This document shows positions 43,135-51,655 of a DNA stretch of 64,000 bases, piece by piece. A model generated the notes under the pieces. It ran no database searches. It was not told where the DNA came from and saw nothing but the letters and a program-made list of their open reading frames with translations. Each line of letters begins with the position of its first letter. Position 1 is the first letter of the stretch. Location of the stretch: the NCBI GenBank assembly GCA_021299455.1, contig JAJTGQ010000072.1, positions 1 to 64,000 of the forward strand, given 5' to 3'. This DNA comes from Flammeovirgaceae bacterium (GTDB lineage Bacteria; Bacteroidota; Bacteroidia; Cytophagales; Cyclobacteriaceae). The position numbers were made by a program, and so were the translations under genes.

Positions 43135-43169
43135 AAAATAAAAAAGAAACCCCACTTTAAAGGCGGGGT
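43135..43169 (-). terminator. Rho-independent terminator after the DUF3078 gene
   Basis: On the minus strand ACCCCGCCTTTAAAGTGGGGT forms a stem (ACCCC/GGGGT plus an inner CTTT/AAAG). It is followed by a T-rich tail TTCTTTTTTATTTT. It lies 22 bases after the DUF3078 stop codon. Confidence 0.7.
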
Positions 43170-43190
43170 CTTCTTATAAATTATAAAGAA

Positions 43191-44123
43191 TTATTTCTTA
43201 TCCTGAAAATTCTGGAATGTATACGCGACCCCCAAAGACAGCGCCTGACTTATCTGAATTTCTTTGTCCTGGTCATAAAAATACATCGCGATACCACCGA
43301 AACTGACATTGATAAACTTATTCACCTTTGCCGTCAGATTCAAGTCCAATCTATGATCAATTCTATCTAGCTCCAGTTTTTCGTAATCGGCAAACAGAAT
43401 ATAACGCCACTTCAAGTTTATGTTGGTAGCAATGTCTTTATTAAATTCTGCCAATAATTGAAATGCCAGCCACTGGTAACGAACACTTTCACCTAGTTTC
43501 ACACCATAAGGAGTAGGGTTTGTGATCGGATTATAAAACCGATTGACATCATTAACAATTGTAGCTCGTGGCGAAAATGGTGAAAGTCGCAGTTTGAAAA
43601 AAGTATTAGGATGATATTCAAATCCCAGAGCCGCGGTAATGTACGCAGGGGCAAAGGCACCAGAGATCAGAGTACGTTGCTCTACACCTACTGCGTCTTT
43701 TGCATAGGAAAATCCGTCAGCAAATTGAGATTGTAAATTGGCAGAAACTGAAAAATCCCATTTCGGATTGATGGCACGGCCATAGCGGGTGTCCAAGAAA
43801 ATACGATCAAGGGTTTTACGAGTACCCTGCCCTGCATTATTGACCATACCATACAGGAGATCAATTTCATTGTCCCAAGAATTTATTCCGTTTTTATAGT
43901 TGGCCTTATAATTCAGATACGCATTGAACCCAATGGAATTTATTCCCCCGGCTTTCCAATTAGAAGAAAAGGAGGCTTGATTGAGGTTGAGGCCAGCTTT
44001 AAATGCCTTTTTCCAATGGGTCAAGGTGTCAACTTTAACAACTTGAGCATCGGTATTCTGAAAACAGACCAAAAAAGCAATTGATAGAATAGCGCAGTAA
44101 CAATGACTTCGAGATTTGAGCAT
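43191..44123 (-). CDS. DUF3078 outer-membrane protein
   Basis: The 310-residue protein has a signal peptide (CAILSIAFLVCFQNTDAQ). The DUF3078 signature WKKAFKAGLNLNQASFSSNWKAGGINSIGFNAYLNY follows, with later beta-barrel-like strands ending in SLGVAYTFQNFQDK. Proteins of this family are Bacteroidota-specific and presumed to sit in the outer membrane; their function is unknown. The gene is followed by a good terminator and appears to be monocistronic. Confidence 0.87.
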   Translation of the reverse strand: MLKSRSHCYCAILSIAFLVCFQNTDAQVVKVDTLTHWKKAFKAGLNLNQASFSSNWKAGGINSIGFNAYLNYKANYKNGINSWDNEIDLLYGMVNNAGQGTRKTLDRIFLDTRYGRAINPKWDFSVSANLQSQFADGFSYAKDAVGVEQRTLISGAFAPAYITAALGFEYHPNTFFKLRLSPFSPRATIVNDVNRFYNPITNPTPYGVKLGESVRYQWLAFQLLAEFNKDIATNINLKWRYILFADYEKLELDRIDHRLDLNLTAKVNKFINVSFGGIAMYFYDQDKEIQISQALSLGVAYTFQNFQDKK

Positions 44124-44171
44124 AAATTCAACTTTGGTTTTTCGTAAAAATACAAAACCAACGATAAACCT

Positions 44172-44588
44172 CTAAATATTGCTCAGGCGGATCTCATCCA
44201 AGGCTACTTCTGTGAGGGGCTTGGTAATGAATTTAATTACGAAATCATTGTTGACAATTTTATCGATGTCGCGCTTATTGTCAGAACTCGAAAGGATGAT
44301 GACTTTGCATTTATTGCGAACTAGCTCTCCAAATTTTTCGAACTCGTAGAGGAAAACAAAGCCGTCTACAATTGGCATGTTTATATCCAGGAAAATAATA
44401 CTAGGCAGGTTATCCGCATCACCCTGAAATTCACGTAAATAATCTAAAGCTCCCTTGCCGGAACTCTTAACTTCTACCCTTTTTGCGAATTTCGTTATCT
44501 CAATAATACGCTTGCTGATAAAATTATCGGTATCATTATCGTCAACCAACATCACCAAATCCAATACTTTTGCAGTATCTATCACCAT
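44172..44588 (-). CDS. Single-domain response regulator
   Basis: The 138-residue receiver domain has no output domain. The acidic pair is in VMLVDDNDTDN, the phospho-acceptor Asp68 in IIFLDINMPIVDGF, the Thr/Ser in VIILSSSDN and the Lys in FITKPL. Single-domain receivers of this sort act as phospho-relay intermediates or as partners of kinases and enzymes. No kinase gene is adjacent; it stands alone between the transglycosylase and DUF3078 genes. The upstream 156-base gap shows no clear promoter. Confidence 0.92.
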   Translation of the reverse strand: MVIDTAKVLDLVMLVDDNDTDNFISKRIIEITKFAKRVEVKSSGKGALDYLREFQGDADNLPSIIFLDINMPIVDGFVFLYEFEKFGELVRNKCKVIILSSSDNKRDIDKIVNNDFVIKFITKPLTEVALDEIRLSNI

Positions 44589-44744
44589 TCTTTTGCTTTT
44601 TTAGTTGACTACTCCACCAAACTTGAACTTCAGTTCGAATTTTGAAGTGGTAAAATTATTCATTTTTTGGAGTTTTAATGAAAGGCAGTAGTAGAGAATC
44701 AAATTTAAGTAAGTTATCTGCCAAATAAGCATAAATAAGATGGG

Positions 44745-46514
44745 TTACTTTCTCTTAACCCTAATTTTCTCCCCTTCTTTTACACTTAATTCTTTTTTGT
44801 CGTTCCAGTCCATTAAATCCTTGATGGTCACACCATATTGCCTGGCAATTGCATAAAGCGTGTCTTGCTGGGTCACCGTGTGCGTAAACGAATTGTTGGC
44901 GGTTGGGTTGACTTCAGGCGCAGGGCTTGCATGTAACTTTTCCTCTATTTTTTGGGGATACAAAATAATCTTCTGCCCGATCGTGAGGCTTCCATTAATT
45001 GATAAACTATTCCATTTGGCAACGTCAACCACTGACACCCGATAGGATTTTGCGAGGGAATACAAAGTTTCTCCCTTTTCCACAGTGTGCTCAGTCACTA
45101 GTTGGCTTTCATTCACGCTTCCGGCAGCTTGTTGAATTATCTCTTTTTGCTGAATAATCTGAATTTCAGCCGAGTCACTCAAATGTAGAGAGTGACTTGT
45201 AGGTGTTACTTCCCAATTGAAAGATTCTTGTGCTAGTGAAGCGATCTGCTCGTTAGGAACCTCAGGAAGTTTCTGCATTGGCTGGTCTACTTGTTTTTTC
45301 GAAGTAAGCCAAACGATTGAACCGACCTGCAGCCTGCCTTCGTCAACGCCCCTGTTCCATTTCTTTATCTTCTTTAGCTGAATGCCATATTGTTGACTGA
45401 TCGACCACAGATCATCGTCAATTTTTACTTTGTGCTGCAATACGGTTGAGGATGTCTTCTTGCGCTCCATAAAGTAAAATGCTCCGGCTTCGACAGAATG
45501 ATCTATTTGCATTTCGTTAAACTTTAAGAAGCGCGCCAATGTAATCCCGGCTTGGTTCGTCAACCCTACCAATGATTCTCCTTCCAGTGCTTTTATGGCT
45601 CTTAATCCATTAATAAATTTTACTTCGCGATTCTGTTGCTCCTTCCTGGGCGCCATTGGTTTTGCTTTTGATGCTTTTTTTGAAGCCAATACTGGAGCTG
45701 GGCTCGTTATCCCATTCATGACACCGTTCGGAACCACGACAACATAGGCTCGGTCGTCTGGAATCATACCCGTTAATGCCCACTTGTTGTATTCGCGAAG
45801 AATAGACTCCTCTACATTTACTTCTTTAGCCACTTCGGCCAGCGACTTGCTTGCTCTCAACTCAATGGCTGCAGCGGTGATTTGAGGAGGCCCGTCAACG
45901 GCATTTTCAAACGCTACCTTGTGGGCAATGAATTTCTTAATGTACCAATAGGTATCAGCTGTAACTTCAAAATGACGCTTTCCGTTGTGCCTGTCTCCGA
46001 CTGATCTTTTTGCACCACCTGCTCCCATCTGGTAGGCTTGCAGGGCAAGTATCCAATTGTCGAATTGCTGATTGTTTTGTTTGAGATACTTGGCGGCACC
46101 TCGTGAAGCCGAAAAAATATTCATCCGCTCGTCAATTTGCGAATCCACTCGTAGCCCCATACTAATAGCAGTAAAGTCCTTAAACTGCCAGAACCCAACA
46201 GCATTGGAGACAGAGACCGCATCGGCCACCAGGGAGCTCTCCTGCAATACAAGGTATTTCAAGTCTTCAGGTACATTCTCCTCTGCAAAAATCTGGTTGA
46301 TGATAGGAAAATAACGCTTGGCACGCTCCACCTTTTGATCAAAATACTTTGGGTTTCGCACAAGCGCATCCACATCCTTTTGAATTTCGCGTCTTGCCTC
46401 ATCGCGAATAGCGAGAGTCATATCTGCAAAATGCATTTTGTGGGGAACCACAGGAGCTTGTGCGTACGAGGCAGTAACTCCAAAAAAGATGAGTGCAACT
46501 GCAAAAAATCTCAT
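44745..46514 (-). CDS. Membrane-bound lytic murein transglycosylase D-like protein with LysM repeats
   Basis: The 589-residue secreted enzyme has a signal peptide (MRFFAVALIFFGVTASYAQA). An SLT domain spans about residues 70-215, with catalytic Glu92 in VLQESSLVADAVS and the AVGFWQFKDFTAISMGLRVD and ALQAYQMGAGGAKRSV motifs. Four LysM-like units follow in the C-terminal half; the last two (EHTVEKGETLYSLAKSY; HTVTQQDTLYAIARQY) are clear and the first two are degenerate. It would cleave glycan strands of peptidoglycan in the periplasm while LysM units anchor it. A TACCTTTG box lies just 5 bases before the ATG, so a very short leader is possible. Confidence 0.93.
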   Translation of the reverse strand: MRFFAVALIFFGVTASYAQAPVVPHKMHFADMTLAIRDEARREIQKDVDALVRNPKYFDQKVERAKRYFPIINQIFAEENVPEDLKYLVLQESSLVADAVSVSNAVGFWQFKDFTAISMGLRVDSQIDERMNIFSASRGAAKYLKQNNQQFDNWILALQAYQMGAGGAKRSVGDRHNGKRHFEVTADTYWYIKKFIAHKVAFENAVDGPPQITAAAIELRASKSLAEVAKEVNVEESILREYNKWALTGMIPDDRAYVVVVPNGVMNGITSPAPVLASKKASKAKPMAPRKEQQNREVKFINGLRAIKALEGESLVGLTNQAGITLARFLKFNEMQIDHSVEAGAFYFMERKKTSSTVLQHKVKIDDDLWSISQQYGIQLKKIKKWNRGVDEGRLQVGSIVWLTSKKQVDQPMQKLPEVPNEQIASLAQESFNWEVTPTSHSLHLSDSAEIQIIQQKEIIQQAAGSVNESQLVTEHTVEKGETLYSLAKSYRVSVVDVAKWNSLSINGSLTIGQKIILYPQKIEEKLHASPAPEVNPTANNSFTHTVTQQDTLYAIARQYGVTIKDLMDWNDKKELSVKEGEKIRVKRK

Positions 46515-46519
46515 TGCCT

Positions 46520-46527
46520 CAAAGGTA
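46520..46527 (-). promoter_or_regulatory. Candidate -7 box (TACCTTTG) of the lytic transglycosylase gene
   Basis: TACCTTTG on the minus strand ends 5 bases before the ATG. If functional, the transcript would be leaderless or nearly so, so the match may be fortuitous. Confidence 0.25.
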
Positions 46528-46560
46528 GTAAAAAGAAAGACAGAACAGATTCCCAGATTG

Positions 46561-47202
46561 TTAATTTTTGATCTTTTGAATCAACATTAACCCATCGCGT
46601 AGTGGCAAGAGCATACAAGAAACACGGCCGTCTTTTGCTACTTTTTCGTTGAATGAGGCAATAGCCTGGGTATCCTTATCGAGTTTTTTCTGTATCACTT
46701 TTCCGCTCCAAAGCACATTGTCAGCAATAATAAAACCACCTACCTGTACTTTCTCAAATACGAGATCATAGTAAAGGCTATAATTCTCTTTATCTGCATC
46801 TATAAAGACCAAGTCGAACTGAGTATACAAAGTGGGTATCAATTGAGATGCATCGCCAATCAAGTAGTTTATTGCGCCACCTAATTTTGCCTCATCAAAA
46901 TAACCACGTACCCGAGTTTCCAGTTCTTCATTATTGTCAATCGTCACGATTTGCCCGCCCGACTGAAGACCTTCTGCCAGGCAAATCGCTGAATATCCGG
47001 TAAAGGTTCCAATTTCTAAAATCGCGGAAGGTTGGATCATCTTACTGATCATTGAAAGGAACCTACCTTGCAGATGACCAGACACCATGCGCGGCATCAG
47101 GATATCTGCCTGTGTATCCCGATAAATCTTTTTTAACAAATCAGATTCTACCGATGTGTGGGCTCGGGCATAGTTATCAATCTCGAGAGGTATAAACTCC
47201 AT
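46561..47202 (-). CDS. Class I SAM-dependent O-methyltransferase
   Basis: The 213-residue enzyme belongs to the catechol O-methyltransferase-like O-methyltransferase_3 family. AILEIGTFTGYSAICLAEGL is motif I, IVTIDNNEEL is motif II, FDLVFIDADKENYSLYYD is motif IV with metal-binding Asp, and GGFIIADNVLWSGKV follows. Such enzymes methylate small hydroxylated compounds; the substrate is unknown. The gene lies 4 bases after the M16 peptidase gene in one operon. Confidence 0.9.
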   Translation of the reverse strand: MEFIPLEIDNYARAHTSVESDLLKKIYRDTQADILMPRMVSGHLQGRFLSMISKMIQPSAILEIGTFTGYSAICLAEGLQSGGQIVTIDNNEELETRVRGYFDEAKLGGAINYLIGDASQLIPTLYTQFDLVFIDADKENYSLYYDLVFEKVQVGGFIIADNVLWSGKVIQKKLDKDTQAIASFNEKVAKDGRVSCMLLPLRDGLMLIQKIKN

Positions 47203-47206
47203 TCGT

Positions 47207-48439
47207 CTATTTGGGCTCCATGATCAAACAACTCAATTCATCTTCTTTAAACATCTCATTGGCAATTTGCTGAAGCTGATGTGCGGTTATCTCCTTTACT
47301 CTTCCTTGCAATTCTTCGAATGTGACTATCTTTTTTAAGTCCAATAAGTTGCGGGCCATCATCATCATAAAACTGATGTTGCTCTCTTCAGCCATCGCCA
47401 AGTGCCCCAGAATTTGCTCTTTGGAGGAGGCCAGTTGTTTTATACCAAGCGGCATATCGCGTAGTTTTTTCATCTCCACTTTCACCAGCTCAATACTTTT
47501 TTTCATTTGAGAAGGCTCGGTACCAAACGAGATCATAAAAATACCCGTATCTGTAAAGGGTACAAAGTGCGATCCTATTGAATACACAAATCCATACTTC
47601 TCGCGAAGTGCCAGATTCAGACGCGAATTCATTCCCGAACCACCTAGTATACTGGTGAGAACATAAAATGCACTTCGCTTTTCGTCAGTCACTTTGTAAG
47701 CAGGCCGCCCGATGGCACACCTCCCCTGCCTGACCTCACGCTTCAAGGCAAGGTCTTTTGCTTTGTAGTTTGTAAATTTTTTTCTTCTCTTTACCGATGC
47801 CACAGCCGGTATACGACCCAAGTATTTTTCAGCCAATTGGATGACCTTTTCCATCGAAATATTCCCAACGGATGAGAAGATGATTCGAGAAGTATCTAAG
47901 TGCTCTTTAACAAAGGATTTAAAATCGGTCCGCTTAAACTTGCTCACTGTCTTTTTTGTGCCTAGTATATTCATGCCAAGCGAGTGTCCAGAAAAAATGA
48001 GAGAGTCAAACTCATCCTGTAATGAATCTTCTGGGTCATCGTAATACATCGACATCTCTTCTAATATCACATGCCGCTCTTTTTCAATTTGCGCGGCCGG
48101 AAAAACAGAATCGAACGTGATGTCTGCCAGTAATTCAATGGCTCTTTCAAAATATTCATCGCGAAGGGAGGCGTAGAACATGATCTTCTCCTTATCGGTG
48201 AAGGCATTTAATTCTCCTCCCAAGGATTCCAATCGATTGAGGATATGGAAGGACTTTCTTTTTTTGGTGCCTTTGAACGCCATGTGCTCCCAGAAATGGG
48301 CGATGCCCTGGTTATCGGGACTCTCGTCTCTACTGCCTATATCGAGCATGATGCCACAATGAACAATCTTGGTGGAGGCAACCTGGTTGTGAACCACCCG
48401 GATTCCATTGGGTAATGTGTGGATTTCGTAATTTCTCAT
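47207..48439 (-). CDS. M16-family zinc peptidase
   Basis: The 410-residue pitrilysin-family protease starts at the ATG giving MRNYEIHTLPNGIRVV (the ORF-track start is a GTG). The inverted zinc motif HFWEH has His48, catalytic Glu51 and His52, with the distal Glu in VILEEMSMYYDDPE. The C-terminal inactive half has the usual SILGGSGMNSRLNLALREKYGFVYSI block. It is probably a processing peptidase for peptides or signal sequences; M16 proteins of this size work as dimers. A TAACTTTG box sits 8 bases upstream of the ATG, and the methyltransferase gene follows. Confidence 0.93.
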   Translation of the reverse strand: MRNYEIHTLPNGIRVVHNQVASTKIVHCGIMLDIGSRDESPDNQGIAHFWEHMAFKGTKKRKSFHILNRLESLGGELNAFTDKEKIMFYASLRDEYFERAIELLADITFDSVFPAAQIEKERHVILEEMSMYYDDPEDSLQDEFDSLIFSGHSLGMNILGTKKTVSKFKRTDFKSFVKEHLDTSRIIFSSVGNISMEKVIQLAEKYLGRIPAVASVKRRKKFTNYKAKDLALKREVRQGRCAIGRPAYKVTDEKRSAFYVLTSILGGSGMNSRLNLALREKYGFVYSIGSHFVPFTDTGIFMISFGTEPSQMKKSIELVKVEMKKLRDMPLGIKQLASSKEQILGHLAMAEESNISFMMMMARNLLDLKKIVTFEELQGRVKEITAHQLQQIANEMFKEDELSCLIMEPK

Positions 48440-48447
48440 TTGCACGG

Positions 48448-48455
48448 CAAAGTTA
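48448..48455 (-). promoter_or_regulatory. Candidate -7 box (TAACTTTG) of the M16 peptidase operon
   Basis: TAACTTTG on the minus strand matches TAnnTTTG and lies 8 bases before the ATG, predicting an almost absent leader. Confidence 0.3.
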
Positions 48456-48569
48456 GCAATTCAATGGTAGGCTGCGCCCAAAAATTTTCCCATCAACGAA
48501 CGATACCGACCGCTCGCGGGCATCAACTTTTAATGCGTGTCGATATTTTTTAAAATTGAGAGCTATTTT

Positions 48570-48586
48570 TTGGCACTACACTTGTA
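48570..48586 (+). promoter_or_regulatory. Near-consensus sigma-54 (-24/-12) promoter
   Basis: TTGGCACTACACTTGTA matches the sigma-54 pattern TTGGCACN5TTGC(A/T) except for T in place of C in the -12 element. The ATG of the 82-residue gene is 14 bases downstream. No other sigma-54-like site was noticed upstream of a gene in the window. Confidence 0.35.
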
Positions 48587-48599
48587 ACACCTTTCAACC

Positions 48600-48848
48600 A
48601 TGGAAACACAAAAAGTAAAAACCTGCTTCACCATTACATTTACCCCTGATCAATACCAACGCGCTGTGTCTTATGTAGAAGATATGAGCAAACACCCACA
48701 GCGGGTTTACTGGCAAGGCAAAGAGGGGAAATCAAAAGAAGAATTAGTCATTGAGCAAATTGCTCATCGCGTACTGTCGGGGTTTTACAACAACGAGCCG
48801 TTCAAAGCAGGCAAACAGATTGTGCGGATGGATAGCATGACGTATTAG
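48600..48848 (+). CDS. Conserved small hypothetical protein (82 aa)
   Basis: The 82-residue soluble protein METQKVKTCFTITFTPDQYQ has a mixed alpha/beta pattern and no membrane segment or known motif. It is the only plus-strand gene between 41 and 57 kb. It is divergent from the M16 peptidase gene and convergent with the nucleoside phosphorylase gene. Codon use is like its neighbours. A TTGGCAC-N5-TTGT element stands just upstream. An inverted repeat (TTAGTCG / CGACTAA, 48845-48869) spans its stop codon. The protein is probably real because of its length and good start context; the function is unknown. Confidence 0.7.
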   Translation: METQKVKTCFTITFTPDQYQRAVSYVEDMSKHPQRVYWQGKEGKSKEELVIEQIAHRVLSGFYNNEPFKAGKQIVRMDSMTY

Positions 48849-48865
48849 TCGACTCTTGCTGACGA

Positions 48866-49723
48866 CTAAATCCGATCGATCACTTTTTCAATCAGCGACT
48901 CCACTACTTTTGTGGAATCTTTTGAGAATTTGTTTTTCATCCGATTCGCGATAATCGCATTGACACTTAGCACGTCATGTCCCAGCAACCTACCCATTGC
49001 ATAGTAAGCGGCTGTTTCCATTTCAAAATTGGTAAGCCAAAACTCGCCTTTGTGATAGTAGTTCAAGTCTTCCAATAATTTCGGAAATCGAATAGGAACG
49101 CGTAGCTCTCTTCCTTGTGGGGCGTAAAAGCCAGGGCAAGTCACGGTGTTGCCCACCTGCATATCAAAAGCCAGTTGCTTGCGAAGCGTTTCAGAGCCTT
49201 GAGCTACATACGGCATAAACGGAAGGCCAATCTTTTTCTGAATATCGTGGGCCACGCCCGTCTCAAAGTCATCCATGGGCAAATCATAGAAATTCATGAG
49301 ATTATCAAAGCCCACGGCATAGTCCGAAACCAAATGAGAACCAACGGCAATATCTTCTTGCAAAGCCCCCGAGGTACCAATCCGAATAACCTTTAGCTTT
49401 TTCTTCTTCGCCTTGGGTTCTCGTGTTTTCAAATCGATGTTCACCAGGGCGTCCAACTCGGTAAAAAATATTTCAATGTTATCAGTTCCGATTCCTGTGC
49501 TGATTACAGTAATCTTTTTTTCATTATACTTGCCCACGTGAGTGATAAACTCTCGTTTGTTCATTTCAAACTCAACTTCATCAAATAGTTGACTTATCAT
49601 ATAAACCCGGCTAGGGTCTCCCACCGCAATAACAGTATCAGAAATATGCTTTGGTAAAAGATTGAGATGGTAGACGCTACCATCTTTATTCAGAATCAAA
49701 TCGGTCTCTGTGTATTTGGGCAT
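48866..49723 (-). CDS. Nucleoside phosphorylase (uridine phosphorylase-like)
   Basis: The 285-residue PNP/UDP-family enzyme shows VIAVGDPSRVYMISQLFDE at the N terminus, STGIGTDNIEIFFTELDALV for the phosphate/nucleoside site, VIRIGTSGALQEDIAVGSHLV and FEMETAAYYAMGRLLGHD for the ribose and base pocket. It probably salvages uridine or a related nucleoside to base and ribose-1-phosphate. It is 11 bases downstream of the hexapeptide acyltransferase gene. Confidence 0.9.
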   Translation of the reverse strand: MPKYTETDLILNKDGSVYHLNLLPKHISDTVIAVGDPSRVYMISQLFDEVEFEMNKREFITHVGKYNEKKITVISTGIGTDNIEIFFTELDALVNIDLKTREPKAKKKKLKVIRIGTSGALQEDIAVGSHLVSDYAVGFDNLMNFYDLPMDDFETGVAHDIQKKIGLPFMPYVAQGSETLRKQLAFDMQVGNTVTCPGFYAPQGRELRVPIRFPKLLEDLNYYHKGEFWLTNFEMETAAYYAMGRLLGHDVLSVNAIIANRMKNKFSKDSTKVVESLIEKVIDRI

Positions 49724-49734
49724 ATTCAGTTTAG

Positions 49735-50373
49735 TTATCGGCTTACCTTTTGTGCAGGATTTCCAAAAACGGTTTCTCCTGCTTTCACTGACGCTATCAC
49801 CACAGAACCAGCACCAATTCGTGCACCCTTTCCAATCGTCACTCCAGAAACGATCGTGACCCCGGAGCCGATAAATACTTCGTCTTCTATCTGCACACCA
49901 GAATTGATGTTTGAACCAGAGCCCACCTGCACCAAATCTCCCAAAGTGGCCTCAACACCTACCGACACATTAGCATGAATCAGGCAATAGCTTCCCATTT
50001 TTGCAGCCGGTGCCAGGTACGCTCCATAATCAATAAAGTTGCCATGGCCGATTTCTGCTTTGGGAGAAATAAATGACTTGGGGTGTACAGCATTCACGGG
50101 TTGTACGTGACGAACGTCTTTCAACACACTCACAATATTTTTTCTAAGCTTATTGTCATCAATGGCAATAAATGCCTCACACTTTTTACCAATCAACTTC
50201 AAAAAGCCATCGTCATCGGTATCACCTAATACCACCACTTCATCAATAATTAATTTATGTAGTTTCTTATCGTCATCTAAAAAACCATAAACAACTACGC
50301 CATTGTTTTCAAAAATATCTTTCGCAGCTCGGCCGAGCGCGTTTGCCCCAAAGATGATAACCGGATTCTCCAT
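49735..50373 (-). CDS. Hexapeptide-repeat acyltransferase (PglD/NeuD-like sugar O- or N-acetyltransferase)
   Basis: The 212-residue protein has an N-terminal Rossmann-like domain (VIIFGANALGRAAKDIFENN, VVYGFLDDDKKL). A left-handed beta-helix of hexapeptide repeats follows (GNFIDYGAYLAPAAKMG, EATLGDLVQVGSGSNINSG, GVTIGKGARIGAGSVVI). The N-terminal DDD segment and the C-terminal GNPAQKV are typical of PglD/NeuD enzymes, which acetylate UDP-sugars or sialic acids using acetyl-CoA. The target sugar cannot be told. It is encoded 26 bases downstream of the polytopic membrane protein gene, which may be a partner in glycan assembly. Confidence 0.9.
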   Translation of the reverse strand: MENPVIIFGANALGRAAKDIFENNGVVVYGFLDDDKKLHKLIIDEVVVLGDTDDDGFLKLIGKKCEAFIAIDDNKLRKNIVSVLKDVRHVQPVNAVHPKSFISPKAEIGHGNFIDYGAYLAPAAKMGSYCLIHANVSVGVEATLGDLVQVGSGSNINSGVQIEDEVFIGSGVTIVSGVTIGKGARIGAGSVVIASVKAGETVFGNPAQKVSR

Positions 50374-50398
50374 GGTACAAAGGTAGGGATTGATCGAA

Positions 50399-51655
50399 CT
50401 ACTTGGTAAGAAAAGAAAGGCGATTCATCAAATAGTTAAGCAATGGATTGCGGAAAGAAAAAACAAAAATCATAAACGGGAGAAATCCCACCCGATAGCG
50501 CGAGAGTGTGCCAAAATTGGGTGTCGACAACGCGAGAAATACACAAAGCACGACCGAAAAAACAAAAAGAGGAATGACAAATGGAGGGCTTTTCTTTCGG
50601 GCAGATGCCAAATAGGAAACAGCTAATACAAAAATGATCAGATTTTCCAGGGAGGCGAGTGCTGATGGAAGGCCACTGGCCTCAAAAGGCAATGGCCTGA
50701 ACAGGGCAGAGAACAAAGCCCACGGAGAATTAAGCGCCATACTCACAACAGTAGGCTCAAGGTTATAATAATGAATATAGTTATTGCTTTTTGATTGCAA
50801 AACGGACAGGTCATGGTTAGAAACGATTACCTCCATTACCCGCTCAAGGTGAAAATTAGGGTGAGCAAAACTTGCCGCTGCAGCAAGCAACAGAAACACA
50901 CCGAGCCAACCTAAACCTGATTTACGCTGCGAAATTTTTCTATTCTTGGTTAAAATGAAAACAAACAAAGACGAGAACCAGGCAGCAATAATAATACCCA
51001 ACCAATAGTATTTGATCGACCAACCTATCCAAACAGAAAAAAACACCAACGCCCATTGTACAAGGTGCACTTTTGCACCATACAAAAGTCGAATGAGTAT
51101 AGCTGTTAGATAATAAACTGCGGCCATTGCCAACGTTTCCTTCAACAAACCGGAAGACCAAAAAAGTATCGATGGAAATAAAAAAATGGCTAACGCTGCT
51201 GCTCGGGTTGAGTCCGGGGCGAATCTTCTCAGTTGAATAAACAAAAACCAGCTTGAAAAAAATGAAACCAACGAAAAATAGGAAGCGGTTACCCAATAAT
51301 TGTTGCCTGAAACTAAATTCAAGAGACTGACTATTTTTACAAAAAGAAACGAGCGGTCATGCACATATAAAAAATGTGTAACCGTACTTGTGTCGTTGCT
51401 AGCCAGGAATAGATCCCAAAATTGAGAAAAGACAGACGTTGCAAGAAGAGATAACTTTTTTGCTTCCTCAAAATAAGTCCATGTGTCTCCTCCCGGATAG
51501 TAGTACGTATACACGAGCCCAAGCGATAGGGCAGCCAACCACTTGATAAAAAAAGCGAACCAATAAAATTTCTGCAGGTCGACCCCAAACGAACGCTGGA
51601 AACCGATGGCAAAGCCAATGATCGCTATACAATTTACGATTAATAGAGCACTCAT
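50399..51655 (-). CDS. Polytopic membrane protein (EpsG/GT-like, unrecognised)
   Basis: The start is the ATG giving MSALLIVNCIAIIGFAIGFQ; it overlaps the DUF2851 stop codon as ATGA. The 418-residue protein has about nine hydrophobic segments and conserved-looking polar residues in loops: YYYPGGDTWTYFEEAKKL after the second helix, and SGLLKETLAMAAVYYL. The GDTxTYF loop and the alternating helices resemble EpsG-like polymerases or dolichyl-mannosyltransferase-type glycosyltransferases. A role in envelope polysaccharide assembly is plausible, and the hexapeptide acyltransferase downstream fits it. No catalytic family can be assigned. Confidence 0.75.
   Translation of the reverse strand: MSALLIVNCIAIIGFAIGFQRSFGVDLQKFYWFAFFIKWLAALSLGLVYTYYYPGGDTWTYFEEAKKLSLLATSVFSQFWDLFLASNDTSTVTHFLYVHDRSFLFVKIVSLLNLVSGNNYWVTASYFSLVSFFSSWFLFIQLRRFAPDSTRAAALAIFLFPSILFWSSGLLKETLAMAAVYYLTAILIRLLYGAKVHLVQWALVFFSVWIGWSIKYYWLGIIIAAWFSSLFVFILTKNRKISQRKSGLGWLGVFLLLAAAASFAHPNFHLERVMEVIVSNHDLSVLQSKSNNYIHYYNLEPTVVSMALNSPWALFSALFRPLPFEASGLPSALASLENLIIFVLAVSYLASARKKSPPFVIPLFVFSVVLCVFLALSTPNFGTLSRYRVGFLPFMIFVFSFRNPLLNYLMNRLSFLTK

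Noticed and set aside
44620-44650. TTCGAA-containing stretch that could be a tRNA T-arm
   Set aside because: No cloverleaf can be folded around it and no acceptor stem matches. No tRNA was recognised anywhere in the window.
48845-48869. TTAGTCG/CGACTAA inverted repeat as a bidirectional terminator
   Set aside because: It spans both stop codons but has a long loop and no T-tract on either strand, so it is mentioned only in the gene entry.
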